Shown piece after piece: positions 48,533-59,921 of a stretch of 60,000 nucleotides of DNA (positions are counted from its first letter, which is position 1; each line of letters starts with the position of its first letter). The notes below the pieces were generated by a model. It saw nothing but the letters and a program-made list of their open reading frames with translations, made no database searches and was not told the DNA's origin. The stretch spans positions 2,713,001 through 2,773,000 of the forward strand of contig NC_134031.1 in the NCBI RefSeq assembly GCF_964204645.1, read 5' to 3'. This stretch comes from Tubulanus polymorphus (taxonomy: Eukaryota; Nemertea; Palaeonemertea; Tubulaniformes; Tubulanidae). A program made the translations under genes and the position numbers.

Positions 48533-48581
48533 TGCACAGTGGCGTATGTCCAGAAGTGGTCTTAAATCTTAAGACTGGTCT
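48533..48581 (-). mobile_element. MITE-like family A, fragment
   Basis: Matches the reverse complement of the right arm of 41861-41990 (gtccagaagtggtcttaaa and tcttaagactggtc). Only one arm is present. Confidence 0.5.
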
Positions 48582-49299
48582 TTTTGGCCATCATCTAGGC
48601 CTACAAAACAACTTAACGATAATCATGTAGAGAGCCTACGAAATATCATATTACAATCTACATTCGGAATCAACAATTTGGTGCGAACGTCTGAAAATGG
48701 CCATTTCGGACAGGAAATTACAGAAGTGTTTCGTGCCGGAGAAATACCGACAGAACAAGTAAGAACGCTTAATGTCCCCGAGATCCTGCAGCTAAATTAC
48801 TGACCAGAAAACTGTTAAGGAACGATCTAACATTTTGCCGCGGGATACATTTTATATCAAGCCATGTGTAAACGGGGTATCACGTTTGTCTTGGCGCACT
48901 ACTTTAGTCTTCCTTCCGGCGACCCGAGGCTGTTTCCACGTGACCCGAGAGGATGTTTGCCCTCTGTGTCATCGAGCGCGCAGATATTAAGTCGCTTGTT
49001 CCCCCCGTAATTGTTTGCTCACGAAATGGAGAAACTATTGACACGAATACCGACTACTAATCGACCATAATATCATCCGCTCCACCCGAAATAATAAAAA
49101 GAAAATCGCTGAGCGTGCTCGGCCTTGAACCGGACAAGTATCCTCGTCACCGAAAACGGGATTCAGTCCAACAGTTTATCAGTGTGAAAATGTGGCTTTT
49201 GCTTAATAATCGTTGAATGAACCAACGTGCAACATTGGACAGAGAACCAGATAGAACCCTTATTCACTAAATCCCGAAACGCAATTTCGAAATATGTAT

Positions 49300-49648
49300 A
49301 AATCTCCTCATTACTAATCCCTCAAATCCTTTGGAAATACTGCAAAAAAAAATATTTCATGTCTCAATGTTTCTAGATTAAGTTATGTATTCCTGATTGA
49401 CTCAATGTAATGTACCAAATGTCATGGAACTATTATACTTTCAATTTTAAATGTTTTGTCATGTAACTTGTCGGTATGAATGGCGTATGAATGTGAGTGA
49501 ATGTGAGAGTGTGGGCGACTGGGCCCTTCAGGTGATAAGTTTATCTTAACTTCACCAGTCGTCCAGCGTCTTAAGTTATTATTATTTTGTATCTATTCCT
49601 GCTACTTCATATTGTAATTTAAATCGCGAATAAAACATACATACATAC
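49300..49648 (+). mobile_element. LINE-type 3' end with (ACAT)n tail
   Basis: A hairpin segment (gcgactgggccc then, after a spacer, caccagtcgtcc) is followed by AT-rich DNA, aataaaa and the tail catacatacatac. Short terminal hairpins with microsatellite tails are typical of non-LTR retrotransposon 3' ends. The left limit is uncertain and no reverse transcriptase remnant is seen. Confidence 0.5.
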
Positions 49649-49829
49649 TAAAATCCTCGCAAAGATTTTTCCGACAAACTCGCCAAAATTTACACGCAAT
49701 ATCCGCGTGAGCTAAAGGGCACCTTCAAACTCGCATTTTCAAGCAAATCACATCAAATTTCATAATTAGGGTTTTCTGACTTTCGTCGAAAACCCTCTTG
49801 AAATTCTGTTGATTATTATTATTATATAT

Positions 49830-50022
49830 TTTCCGCCGATTTCGTCAAATAAAATTCATCTTCATTCAGATTCGGCAACTGACAGCTTCGAAACGAAATG
49901 TATAAATTGATACTGTAATAACGGTCTCTCTGAACCAACAGATTGTCTGAATGTACTTTCCATCCTATTTGAAACTTAAAATTACTTATTAGGTTACTGT
50001 AAATAAAGAATTGAATTGAATT
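49830..50022 (+). mobile_element. Retroposon 3' end with (AATTG)n tail
   Basis: The segment ends gtaaataaagaattgaattg, i.e. a poly(A)-signal-like AATAAA followed by a pentanucleotide tail. Confidence 0.4.
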
Positions 50023-52375
50023 GTTAGACAACAAGCACCGGCGAAATAACAGTTTGTGACGTCATTTAGTAAGTAAATAAAGGAGGGCTCCGAGAATTTC
50101 CAAATCACGGGGACTTTACTGGGGTTAGACTATTCAACCAAAAAGAGGATTGCTCCGATAATATCCAAATCATCTTATTATATTTTTTCCATCGAATACC
50201 CGGTAATTAATTTTTCCTTTCGATCACATGCATCCAGAAAACCCGTTATCGCTGCTTTGCTATATTTAGATTTATTGATTAATATTTATCAAGGCGTCGA
50301 ATTATTATTTGAAGAATGGTACCGTACAAACCTTTACTGGGGGCTAACTTGGATTCATTATTAGTGAATGCCGATTTAGTCGCGTACGTTCAATGGACTG
50401 AATTTAGAAGTGAAATAGGGTTACACCTAGGCCAACTCCTAAAATCAACCGAGCCACGTTCACAAACCCCCAACAGGCCGAATTCATAGTGACTGATGCC
50501 TGAACTGTATCCAAGTTGCACAAGTGTTAGCGAATCAGAATCACCCAAAATCAATGTTATAGTTTATTGCTTTGTTTGCGAGATGCTCATCCGTGTTGTT
50601 TCGAAATTCGGCTAAACGATCATAAATCAAAGCCACGCTACAACGGAGACGCTTAATACCACTATTCACTTCACAGTCTGCACTGTATATATAGCGGTAG
50701 ATCCTGGGATTCGACGGTTGGTGATACACGGGGGCGTCGGCTGAAACCCGCGGGTAATCTACAGCGAGCACTCTAACCGACCAAATAGACATCATTCCGA
50801 CTGCATGAAATCGTCTGACGGCGGCGCGTGTCTCATCCCGAAAAATGATTGATGGCGAATCAAGATTACTGTAATCACCGATTTGTTACTTTCGACTCGC
50901 CGTCCACACGTTCCTTATTCGGTTAAACTTTAAAGAATGAATTCGATCGAAAAATCCGGCACAATCAGCAAAGCTCCCAGGGTCAATCGAGTTCTTAAAT
51001 GTTTTTCGGTGTCTAGGGTTTAGGTCTAGACACACGAAGAAAACGATATGTCGTCTTGCAGCGCAGCCTTGGATTCATAGATTTAGTAAAACAGATACAT
51101 CATTTCACTTAAGGAAAGTTCAGATTGCACCAGATAGCGTGACGAGCACTCAGCCATGCGTTGTGAATATTCTTTCATTTTCAATGAACTTTGAACTGAA
51201 GTTTTAGGCTCTCGAATCACAGGACACACCAGATATTCAATGAATTAATCTTCCTCTCAGATGTCGGTATAGTTTTCATGATTAATTAATCAATTTAAGA
51301 GAGGTTCATTCGGTTTTAATCGAAATGTTGAAGAAATCGAACGCGGAAGACCGAATAACTACTAGCGACCCTGGTGGATCCTCACCTGTCATAAGTGAAT
51401 TCCTCGATTGCCACAGAAGGTCGTAGGTTCCCCATCGTTGAAGATGATTATGACTTTGTTTTTGTCGATGGTTAATGAATTTTTTCATCAGCTTTGTGCC
51501 GCTAAACTTCAGATTAACTGTCTGTATTCGTCCATGTCGAGCTTAGCTAATAAAAGCAACAGTCGTTCGTTTGTTCAAGTTCTTTTAATACCTGCCTAGA
51601 CAGATTGTTTCGAAAATTAAAGCTGCTTGATCAAGTCTTTATAATTTCAGTATTAATCGTTGTCTGGGGATTCATAAGCCGGAGCTAAAAACACGGCGCG
51701 AAGCATCCTGATTATCCGTTTTCAGTTCAAGCATTTCGGCGATCTAAAAGCCCGCCGTGAATAAACGAAACGAATGTAGTAGTTAAACAGTCTTTGAATA
51801 TACGTTCCAGCAACTGTAAAATGCTTTATTCATAATCATATACAATTAACTAAATATAACACAATATTGATATCGTTATCATAACTGATTATCAATTATG
51901 ATTATCTTGATAATTATTATTATCTTCATCATTCTCATTTCTTTATTGTTAATATCATCACTGTCATCATCATTTTTGTTAATAACGTTTCTAAGGGCAA
52001 TAGACCTCCACCTAGACCTTCTAGAAAAGGAGCTGCATTAAGAAATATGATCAGTGGTTAGTGAAGCCGAGGAGGTGCGAGTGAAGTGAATCCCTGATGA
52101 AGTCAATGACGAAGCCCATGGATTTATATCATAGCTCGTCATTCCTAACATCGTCGATCTGACGCAGTTTATGAAAGCCAATAAAAATTACGGCTATCAT
52201 TAATCAACGCACATCAAGTGTTTGATTGTGTTTGCTCAATGATTTGTAACATTTTCTGTCTAATCGTCCGGCTTGCTCGATAGTGCAGGGCGCCTGGGAG
52301 TAAGTGCATCGTGGATATAGCTATATCGAACGATGGTTCGAAAAAGTGTATACGGGACCAAGCTCATCCGCTATC

Positions 52376-52477
52376 GAGGCAGGGATTCGAACCTGATGAT
52401 ATCGCAGACTGCCACGGCTGAATCTAGCGATGCCATCGGGTTCGATTCAAATTCGTGCCGAGAGAGAGGATGGACCA
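52376..52477. mobile_element. tRNA-like foldback family C, small copy
   Basis: Left gcagggattcgaacctgatg and right gatgccatcgggttcgatt form an inverted repeat; both halves resemble a Pol III B box. The same family forms the large palindrome at 54730-55080. Confidence 0.55.
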
Positions 52478-52492
52478 ATTTGGATGCGTAAG

Positions 52493-52819
52493 TTATAAAC
52501 TAGAGCTTGCAAAAATCATCACATCACGTGAACGTGAAAAGCTGCAAAAATAGTCGTAAAAACCGTCTGCATTAATGAGCCGAGATGAAACGATCTCATG
52601 AAAAACGATGATTTTCTGAGCGTTACATGAGAGAGGGTCCAAAGGGTTAGAATTTATCGGCAATATATCCCACTCAAAGCAATTACAAGGTATCGCCTGC
52701 GATAGTAATTTTTGAAAAGCAGAAAGTGAAGGCAGTCGTTTGGAAAATGCGAAGAAAGTTTTGGAAACTTGGGAAAAAAATCTAGAAACTGACGTTTTTG
52801 GATGACGGCTTCTACTCAT
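52493..52819 (-). CDS. Unidentified 108-codon intronic frame
   Basis: A minus-strand, Ser/Phe-rich frame inside the large receptor intron, next to a family C repeat. No motif recognised; probably chance. Confidence 0.12.
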   Translation of the reverse strand: MSRSRHPKTSVSRFFSQVSKTFFAFSKRLPSLSAFQKLLSQAIPCNCFEWDILPINSNPLDPLSCNAQKIIVFHEIVSSRLINADGFYDYFCSFSRSRDVMIFASSSL

Positions 52820-54109
52820 CTTCGAAGATTTATTCGAAATGAATGATAACTCACCGATATCATTGACTATCGTGCAGACAATTCATCGAAATTTCAGTAG
52901 CGCCGGAATTAAGTTAATCGTGAGATTGCGATGATCTCTGCGTTAATAGATTCGCGGAAATTGATAGCTGCCAATTTTGATCGCAATATCAATATCGAAA
53001 TGACTTCTCCGGGAGCAGGTCGTGTGTGGGATGGAACGGTTTATACGAAACGTCGAAATGAAAGACAAAGAACGCAATAAGATGACATAGATAACATATA
53101 CCATGTAAGCTTACACGAAAATTCAAAACCCACAATATTGATGAAATTATGACTATAAATAATTATTGTGTTGTTTTTTTTTCATAAACGTAAAGGACTT
53201 TTAGTCTATAGTCTACAGGTCACACGGATAGATTCTGGGTCAAATTGGCCAACACAAAAACCCGATTCAAATGTGGCGCGTGCTTAACTAGAGAGCGTGG
53301 CACCCTAGCACACCTCGATTGCCGCGGTACCGTCGTGTCGGGTGTCCACAGGAATCTTACCCTACGATCGAGTCATCAAAACTGTCTTCAGACTGAAGGG
53401 AAATAACTCTCCTTCATATCATCAACAACCCCTACTGTTAGATTGCTTGTTTAATTTTGTAAGAATGTAATCAGTTGGGTAGATTGAATACCTAGCGCGA
53501 GCACCTGCCCGTTTATTAGTCGCCGGAATACCACAGAGCGTAACGCGGCGTCTAAATCCAATGACGAACGTTCCTTTGTAGCGGGGAAATCACTAATACG
53601 TTTCCATTCGACGACAATTGCTTACGAAAAGTCACGTTTCCTGGTCGGCAACTCTTTATCGGTCGCGCGGGTCCCTTAACAAATCAAACCCGCGGAGAAT
53701 CGATTGATAAGCAATAAAGTTTGTCGACGGTTTGGTAATCGTGGAAATGAGCTCGCAGCGGGGTTCATTCGACGGTGCATCTTTCCTGTCAGTGGCGCGC
53801 GCGGCGCTTATCGACTCAACCCACGGCTCTTTAATGGGCTTGTTATTTGTTATAATACTCAACATTCGGTGGTTTATCGCACGGAATAATTTGATATTAA
53901 TGGCAATTTTCAGCAGAACGCGCGTTCTCGTGTCGAGAATAACTTCTGCTTGACTTTCACCGCCCGTACATCGTTTTATTTTTCTTCCATTATCGCTCGT
54001 TTATATTTCTTCAACGAAACTGAAATCCACATCATTGTGGCAGTCGTCTCCTTCCCATCGATTTGGCCATCGATTTTATCAAAGTTTTCATTTCGTTCGA
54101 TCGTTTCAG

Positions 54110-54280
54110 GTTAGTTTTTTCTCGACGAGTGCAGAGTTGAGCAGTATCGAGAGGTATCCGTACTTTATGAGAACAATTCCGTCCGATGATTCGCAGGCTC
54201 GAGCGATGGTGAAATTGGTGAAACTATTCGGCTGGACGTACGTGTCGTTACTGTACGAGGAATCCAGCTACGGCGTCAAG
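54110..54280 (+). CDS. Metabotropic glutamate receptor-like, ligand-binding exon b
   Basis: A 171-bp, phase 0 to phase 0 exon (57 codons) after tcgtttcag and before gtacgtgg. The product carries class C hallmarks in order: VSFFSTSAELS (contains the Thr matching T188 of mGluR1, a glutamate contact), YFMRTIPSD (Asp matching D208, which binds the amino group), QARAM, then GWTYVSLLYEESSYG (Tyr matching Y236). It follows exon a without a gap in the family alignment (HIPQ|VSFF). The residue equivalences come from recalled family alignments, not from computation. Confidence 0.9.
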
Positions 54281-54366
54281 GTACGTGGTCACACATTTTA
54301 GGCCCGATCGATAAACACGATAAAAATGATTGTCACAGGTACCCCGAACAGATACGACTTCTCTAA

Positions 54367-54493
54367 CGCAGTTGTACAGTCAAGACTAAGATAAAATACC
54401 ATCTTAGATCTATAGCCAATCTAACGGCGTAAAAGCTGTCTTAAAATTTGAGATCACTATTGGACTCAAGTCGCGACTGTGGAACTGAGTCCA
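54367..54493. mobile_element. MITE-like family A, copy in intron
   Basis: Inverted ends (gcagttgtacagtcaagac on the left; gcgactgtggaactgagtcc on the right) with cttagatctatagccaatct in the interior, as in 41861-41990. Confidence 0.55.
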
Positions 54494-54729
54494 GAGATGT
54501 ATGATTGACAGATACTGTGCTAAAATACTCCTAAGAAGAAAGGCAAGTCGAGGATTTTTACAAATAATGTAGAAAACCCGCTCCCAAGCCGTTCCATCAG
54601 ACTTGGGGTAATAAGACATAATTACTCAGATATGGCGTAGGTTCGTGGCTTGTTTGATCGGACTCTGAACCTCCACGTATAAACGCGGTAATTTCATAAG
54701 AGACGGTTTTTGTGGACGGCATCGCTAAA

Positions 54730-55080
54730 CCCACCCTCCCCGGCAGGGATTCGAACCTGATGGCATCGAGATTGCCACGGCACGAAACCCTGCCATAATC
54801 GACCGTGTGCGCAGATACATGCGCAGTTCAGATGATGTGATTTTTAGCCAATCAGAAATCCCGTTTTATTTTAGCCCGGGTTTTCCCATTTATAGTTCTT
54901 CCTTGAAATTTGCCTCAACGATTATACAACGAGCAATCTGATTGGTGCCGCAAGTTTCGTTCGGAAAGCTGCGCATGTACCTGCGCACCCGGTCTACTGA
55001 TGCAGGGGTTCGTGCCGTGGCTGAGTGTAGCGATGCCATCAGGTTCGAGTCCCTGCAGAGGGAGGATGCGCTAAACCGAG
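54730..55080. mobile_element. Large tRNA-like palindrome, family C
   Basis: Arms of about 85-95 bp: left about 54736-54830 (cagggattcgaacctgatgg, cacggcacgaaaccctgcc, gtgcgcagatacatgcgcag) and right about 54965-55068, its inverse complement with few changes. A central spacer of about 140 bp has a further small pair (ccaatcaga and tctgattgg). B-box-like gttcgaatcc occurs on both strands. No ORF. It could be a foldback MITE of tRNA-derived origin. Confidence 0.75.
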
Positions 55081-55149
55081 TGCATTGTGACTATTTTTCC
55101 TGATCAACAGGCTATAACGCAATAACTATACGTATAAGAATAATTGCAG

Positions 55150-55291
55150 GGGATACAAACGGTGGAAGAACATCTGAAGAGTAACGGTGTATGCGTAGCG
55201 GTCAGAGATGTATTGATTAAAGACTCAGGTGTGGCCGGGAAAGGAAGATACGATAAAACAGTAAAAAGTCTCCTAGAAAAACGTGCTAGAG
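55150..55291 (+). CDS. Metabotropic glutamate receptor-like, ligand-binding exon c
   Basis: A 142-bp exon entering in phase 0 after attgcag and leaving in phase 1 at AGAG|GTAATG. It encodes the lobe 2 helix and strand after SYGVK: GIQTVEEHLKSNGVCVAV, then a basic linker and YDKTVKSLLEKRA. This matches the family segment with a conserved Cys in G-V/I-C-I/V-A and a helix before the next strand. The split Gly codon is completed by exon d, giving ARGVIVFG, the usual position of the VIIF strand. Confidence 0.85.
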
Positions 55292-56380
55292 GTAATGTAT
55301 GCGTCAATACCCACTCATTCGCGGTCACTGATGATTGGTCTTTGAAGAACCCTCAAAGAACCATTTTGTTCTAAGAGTGTATAACTGGTAACGTCTATTA
55401 ATTCCATAAGCTTGGAATCCTTGTGTGATGGTCGACCAGGGTAGGGTTTTGTATCGTGATAGAATCTCATGATGCCATTAGATTCAAATCCCGCATGCTG
55501 GGGAAGGCTTCATTGAGGCCGCAGTTTTGACGGATCGACGGCAGCTGCGGATGCCACTTCCCTACTTGAAAAGCGTTCGGTAAATTACACTTTGATCACG
55601 CGTTTGATATTCACTTCGACATCAAACGCGCAAAAAAATACATCCGTCGTGCCACACCGTGTCATAACGACAGCAGAAAAAAAAATTGTCGAGCCGATCG
55701 CGTTCTGATGATAACTTCACTGCAACTGGTAAAAAACTGTCAAGCATTTCGACTTTCGTTTTATCTTTCGGCATCGATTAAAAGCTTTGCATTCACTATG
55801 AACGTGAACAATTACAATGAAAAAAGCCGCTAATGGGTTTTCGTCTGCCCGTCTGCGTAATTTTGTCACAAATGCTGTAATCCGTATCCTGTATTGGAAG
55901 GTAAATCACATTATGATATCAATAGGGAACCGTAACATCAGCTATCCCGCGAGATGGCGTGACGAGCATTCAGTCTTGGAAACACTTTTTGGCAGAACGC
56001 GTAAAAATTTAGGCTGCTCCAATTTGAAGTTCGTTATTTTCAAAATAGATTTTAAATCCATCGCGATTATTAGCACTGATTCCTCGTGGAATTGAAAATG
56101 TTTCCTGCCCAGTATAAACCGTAGTTTCACGGTGTTTTCCCTCGTGAGAAGAACATTTTCATATCGAATGACATCAGAATCTAAAAACAAGAAAAAACAT
56201 TCAAACATCGGCTGAATTCACAAATAGACGCAAAAAATGATTCGGTTCTGTTGACTGTGTTTTCGCGCTCTGTTTCTAGACGACTACGCGATATACCCGC
56301 GGGCTATAAACTCACCGAGTTCATACAGGTTTTCGAAAGTTGCCGATTTCACGCCATTCTCTCTCTTTCTCTCATTTCAG
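55292..56380 (+). other. Intron between mGluR exons c and d
   Basis: A 1089-bp intron. 55425-55512 carries one arm of a family C tRNA-like repeat (gatgccattagattcaaatc). The acceptor is a good pyrimidine tract (tctctttctctcatttcag). Confidence 0.8.
55425..55512 (+). mobile_element. tRNA-like family C, single arm
   Basis: Matches the right arm of the palindrome at 54730-55080 with many changes (ttttgtatcgtgatagaatc, then gatgccattagattcaaat). An older copy. Confidence 0.4.
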
Positions 56381-56523
56381 GTGTCATCGTCTTCGGATCA
56401 GACCAGGAGGTCGGTCAACTGATGCAAGCGATAAGAAGAAACAACGCCAGCGGCCAATTTTCATGGATCGGCTCGGATGGCTGGGGAGCACGGGAGTTGG
56501 CTTATAAAGGCAACGAGTACGCT
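56381..56523 (+). CDS. Metabotropic glutamate receptor-like, ligand-binding exon d
   Basis: A 143-bp exon, phase 1 in and phase 0 out (GCT|GTGAGT). The product starts VIVFGSDQEVGQLMQAIRRN, has a sequon NAS, then FSWIGSDGWGARELAYKGNE. GSDGW supplies the Asp that matches D318 of mGluR1, and the Arg in GWGAR falls at the R323 position; both contact glutamate in mGluR1. Together with exon b this keeps most lobe 2 and hinge contacts that can be checked here. The next exon (family V-E-G-A-I/M-T block onward) is not visible before 60000. Confidence 0.9.
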
Positions 56524-58007
56524 GTGAGTATCAAATTACCAATCAAAATGTCAGGAAATCTTGAAAACTATCTCACTGTGAGACACAGGAATAAGAAAAA
56601 CATTTATTTAAAGTCTCGGGTCTCCGAATATGCTATGTCGAACGGCAAATTGCCACCATTTCTAAGAAAACCAGTTATGATCATTCGAAAATGGGAATAG
56701 AATATCGAATTTATTGGAGAATTCATCTTAGAAATATGGAGACGTTTTCTTGGGTGGTCACGTTACGATTTGAGGTTCAGTGCCGCCACTCCTAATGACT
56801 CTTAGTTCTAATGTATCTTGAGACGGAGATCTGTAAATTACCCGTCTGACAGTGCGCAGCAGACGATTACCCATAATGCATTTCCCGACGGCGGATGAAA
56901 ATTACGGTTTGTAAAAAAAAAAACACGTTGCGTCACGTAAAAGACAAGACGGTTTGACAAGATACGGCGTTGTTTTATAAATAGATGTCTGTCATGCTTT
57001 ACGCAAGGTCACACTCGAACGACATGAATGAATGGATGATTTCATAAATTTATGAATAGATATGACATAAAAGATGACATGTTATTATGACGATAGAGGT
57101 GAGATTGTGAGAAAATGTAAAAATTCCAAATGTTAAAATTTCGATGTAACATAGCGAAAAAACGGCACAATATAGAAATGACCAGAAATGTATAACCAAT
57201 GTCTACGAACGATTCCTTTTTTAGAATCAGAATTAGAGTTTCCAAACTTCGAACGGAATAGTAACTGATTTTTAATCAAACCTCTATATCTGCTGATTGG
57301 ACGAAAGAATGCGACGGGAGAAATCAGGCCCAGGAATAAAAAGCCGAACGGTAAAAAAAATCACAGACTGTGATAGAAAAAAAAAAGATATTAATCGGGC
57401 TTTGAATATGATGGATTGGAAACGACCTCATTCTGGTGGTAGTGTCAAATTATGTATGAATAAACGGTTCCGTCGTGAGGTTCCAGGGCATAAAAAATGG
57501 CCGTTATTTATCACTCGTCCGGGACTGAAAAATGGTCCCTTGGCGCCGCGTATTTCATCGAAACATACAGATTAACAATTAGACACTCGTTAATGGAGAC
57601 ATTTAATCCCGCAGTGAGCCGAGTGACGGGCATCGTCTTATATAGAGCAACAACGCCTCGGGTTACTGCAGATTCCGTATAAATTCCCGATATCAACGTC
57701 TGGCGATGGAATGGCTCGGTATCATCTGTGATTAGTTGTCAATGATACCGCGATGCGTTTTTGCAGTCGTCGGACCGCTGATTAAGCGTTAAGAATACCG
57801 ATGGTAGTTAGCTCATTACGGTGACTGCGTGTCGACGACGGTCAGGCCAGATTGATGGCAAAACGTCTGTGCATTCACAATTTATCACAGATACGTGTCC
57901 TTCGTTATGACGGCAGCATTTCACCCACATAAATAAAGATATGTCTGCTGACTCTCATGTGTCTTCATCATTCGAGAAATTCGTAATCGTCCATCTATTC
58001 AGGGATC

Positions 58008-58149
58008 GTGGCTTAGATTTAAGGCCAGTATCTGAGACAATCTTTCCACGCGGTAAATCTAACAACTTGAGATCAGTCTCAACAGCATTAAGAACAATGA
58101 CCACTTTTGTTCATAAGTCTAAACTATGGAAACGGTCGCTGGGCCCAGT
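58008..58149. mobile_element. MITE-like family A, diverged copy
   Basis: Right end cggtcgctgggcccag and interior aatgaccacttttgttcata, atctaacaacttgagatca match the family in order; the left end is decayed. Confidence 0.5.
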
Positions 58150-59114
58150 TCTATCCTGACTAGTTCGTTGTCAAACTCTAGAATCATAGTCCAACGCATA
58201 ACTTTGGACTTCGATGACATTAAGGCCTATTCCACTAATATCGGTCAGTCAAGTTCAAAGGAAAGTTCATAAAGGTTCGTGATCTTGGCACTAGAACCAG
58301 ACCCAGTTATATTCGTAAACAATGTTACAAGAAGTGGAAGCAAAAATAAAGACAAGAAGTCAAAACAAGTTATGGAAAACGATGCAGTCATGATTTATAG
58401 TTCCGACACGAATTTGTAGAATGAATTAGAAAACAAAACGATGGCTTTTTAAACTAAAAAAAACTTGGATTTAACAGCATAGATTTAGGGTAGGGTTAGG
58501 ATCTAGATTGCCGAAGGGGTTAAGGTCTAGGTGGTCTAGAGGGCTGAGTCCAATGAAGACGACCTTGAAAACTTTCGAAATCGATATCCACGGGATTAAT
58601 CTAGCGGAATAACTGTCTACAAAAATGAGCCGTGTTGTTCTCGGTGTTACCAGTTATTTCAGTTGTCGCACGTTTCAGAAAGTGCAAACCTAAAGAAGTA
58701 TTCCGTGATAAACTCCGCGTAAGAGGATTTCAATCAAAGCATCTTACTGCAATAGGTTTTTCTTTCTTCTCCCTTCACGTTCTTCATGAATATTCTGTAT
58801 TTTGTGTTTGCGAAAGTTGTTATCGTCGAGCGTTTTCGTAGCAAAAACGAATCACCGATATACGGGAAAGGGGAAGCGAGTCGGGGAAATCCGTTTAAAT
58901 CGCATTTATCTTTTTAAAAAATCAGTGATAAACAACGTTTTTACGATGACGCGAATCAATTTCAAAGGAGTGTGTGTCCTCGCCCGATAAACCAGAATAA
59001 CAGCACGATTCTGTCGTGAAATATTCACATTATTCTCATTGATAAATATGGACTCGATAATCCCAGTTCGATAAGCTATTTATGAAATTTCCGATGCCGG
59101 TATGTTCCCGAAGC

Positions 59115-59275
59115 CAAACGCACACGACGCAGGGAAACACGAAAAGAAACATGTTCGATCTCGGAAACATTTTCTGTGTTTCTCGTTGTTTCATCGTTAA
59201 TTCACTCGACAAAGGGAAACGCTCAGAAACATCTGTGTCCCGTTTCCTTGTTTCCCTGCGTCGTGTGCGTAACGT
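59115..59275. repeat. Foldback repeat family E, copy 2
   Basis: Left aacgcacacgacgcagggaa and right ttccctgcgtcgtgtgcgt are perfect inverse complements with about 110 bp between. The interior has repeats of the type gaaacatgtt and ggaaacattt. Related to 17355-17560. Confidence 0.7.
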
Positions 59276-59921
59276 TTACATAAAAGCGAAGCCTAATCTT
59301 TACCGTTACTCAAATACAGGTCTTTTCGTAAATGGAAAAGAAATGATACGGTTTTATATGTTGTGCATTAAATGGGTCTCTTAACAGCTCTAACGCATCG
59401 ATCACATTTTCATTTCCTGTTGCACGGGTTTCAATATCGGTGAAGAATTGGTTGTGTTTTCGTTGTTGAAATTCACGGCGACGCGCGTCGTGTTTCTATT
59501 AACGGCGAGTCACATTTTCCCGTGTAGTGTAACAACAATCGATCGCTATATTGTCTAAATGTATTTGTCATGAAAAATGTTGTAGATTCGAGTTTGTCCT
59601 GATTAGAATTAATTTCCTATTTTTATCGGCGCTGTAACAATATTTTGACGGTAATCTGGCCGCCGACTTTCTGGCCATTTTTCCATTTATTCTTAGTATT
59701 TTGCGCACATTTTGCCAATTATCTTTCGCGGCGCAGATAAGAAGCCAATCAAGATCTGTGGCCATAAAAATTCGATCGTGCATTAATCACACGGTGCTAG
59801 GGCATTATCCCACGGGATGTCATGTCATTGCTGCACCGTCGTCGTTGAGAAGTTTCTCCAAAATCTGAGGTCAACGCGAACCTATTTCAGCTACCTATTG
59901 GTGAACTCCGGAATTCTTAGA

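Larger units (their letters stand above)
47263..54109 (+). other. Intron between mGluR exons a and b (6.8 kb)
   Basis: Starts GTAAAT and ends TTTCAG. It contains the hairpin element H3 (47822-47907), a family A fragment (48533-48581), a LINE-type 3' end (about 49300-49648), a second tail (about 49830-50020), a tRNA-like foldback (52376-52477) and an unproven minus-strand frame (52493-52819). Confidence 0.8.
54281..55149 (+). other. Intron between mGluR exons b and c, filled by two repeats
   Basis: An 869-bp intron. A family A element (54367-54493) and the large family C palindrome (54730-55080) make up about half of it. The palindrome stops about 70 bp before the acceptor (attgcag). Confidence 0.8.

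Noticed and set aside
54998-55070. Functional tRNA gene
   Set aside because: A B-box-like block is present, but no cloverleaf with acceptor and anticodon stems can be drawn; it is an arm of the family C palindrome.
57941-58159. 72-codon plus-strand frame
   Set aside because: Its second half is a family A mobile element; no domain is present.
58632-58841. Next exon of the mGluR-like gene
   Set aside because: There is an acceptor-like site at about 58661, but the translation has no match to the lobe or cysteine-rich segments expected after exon d.
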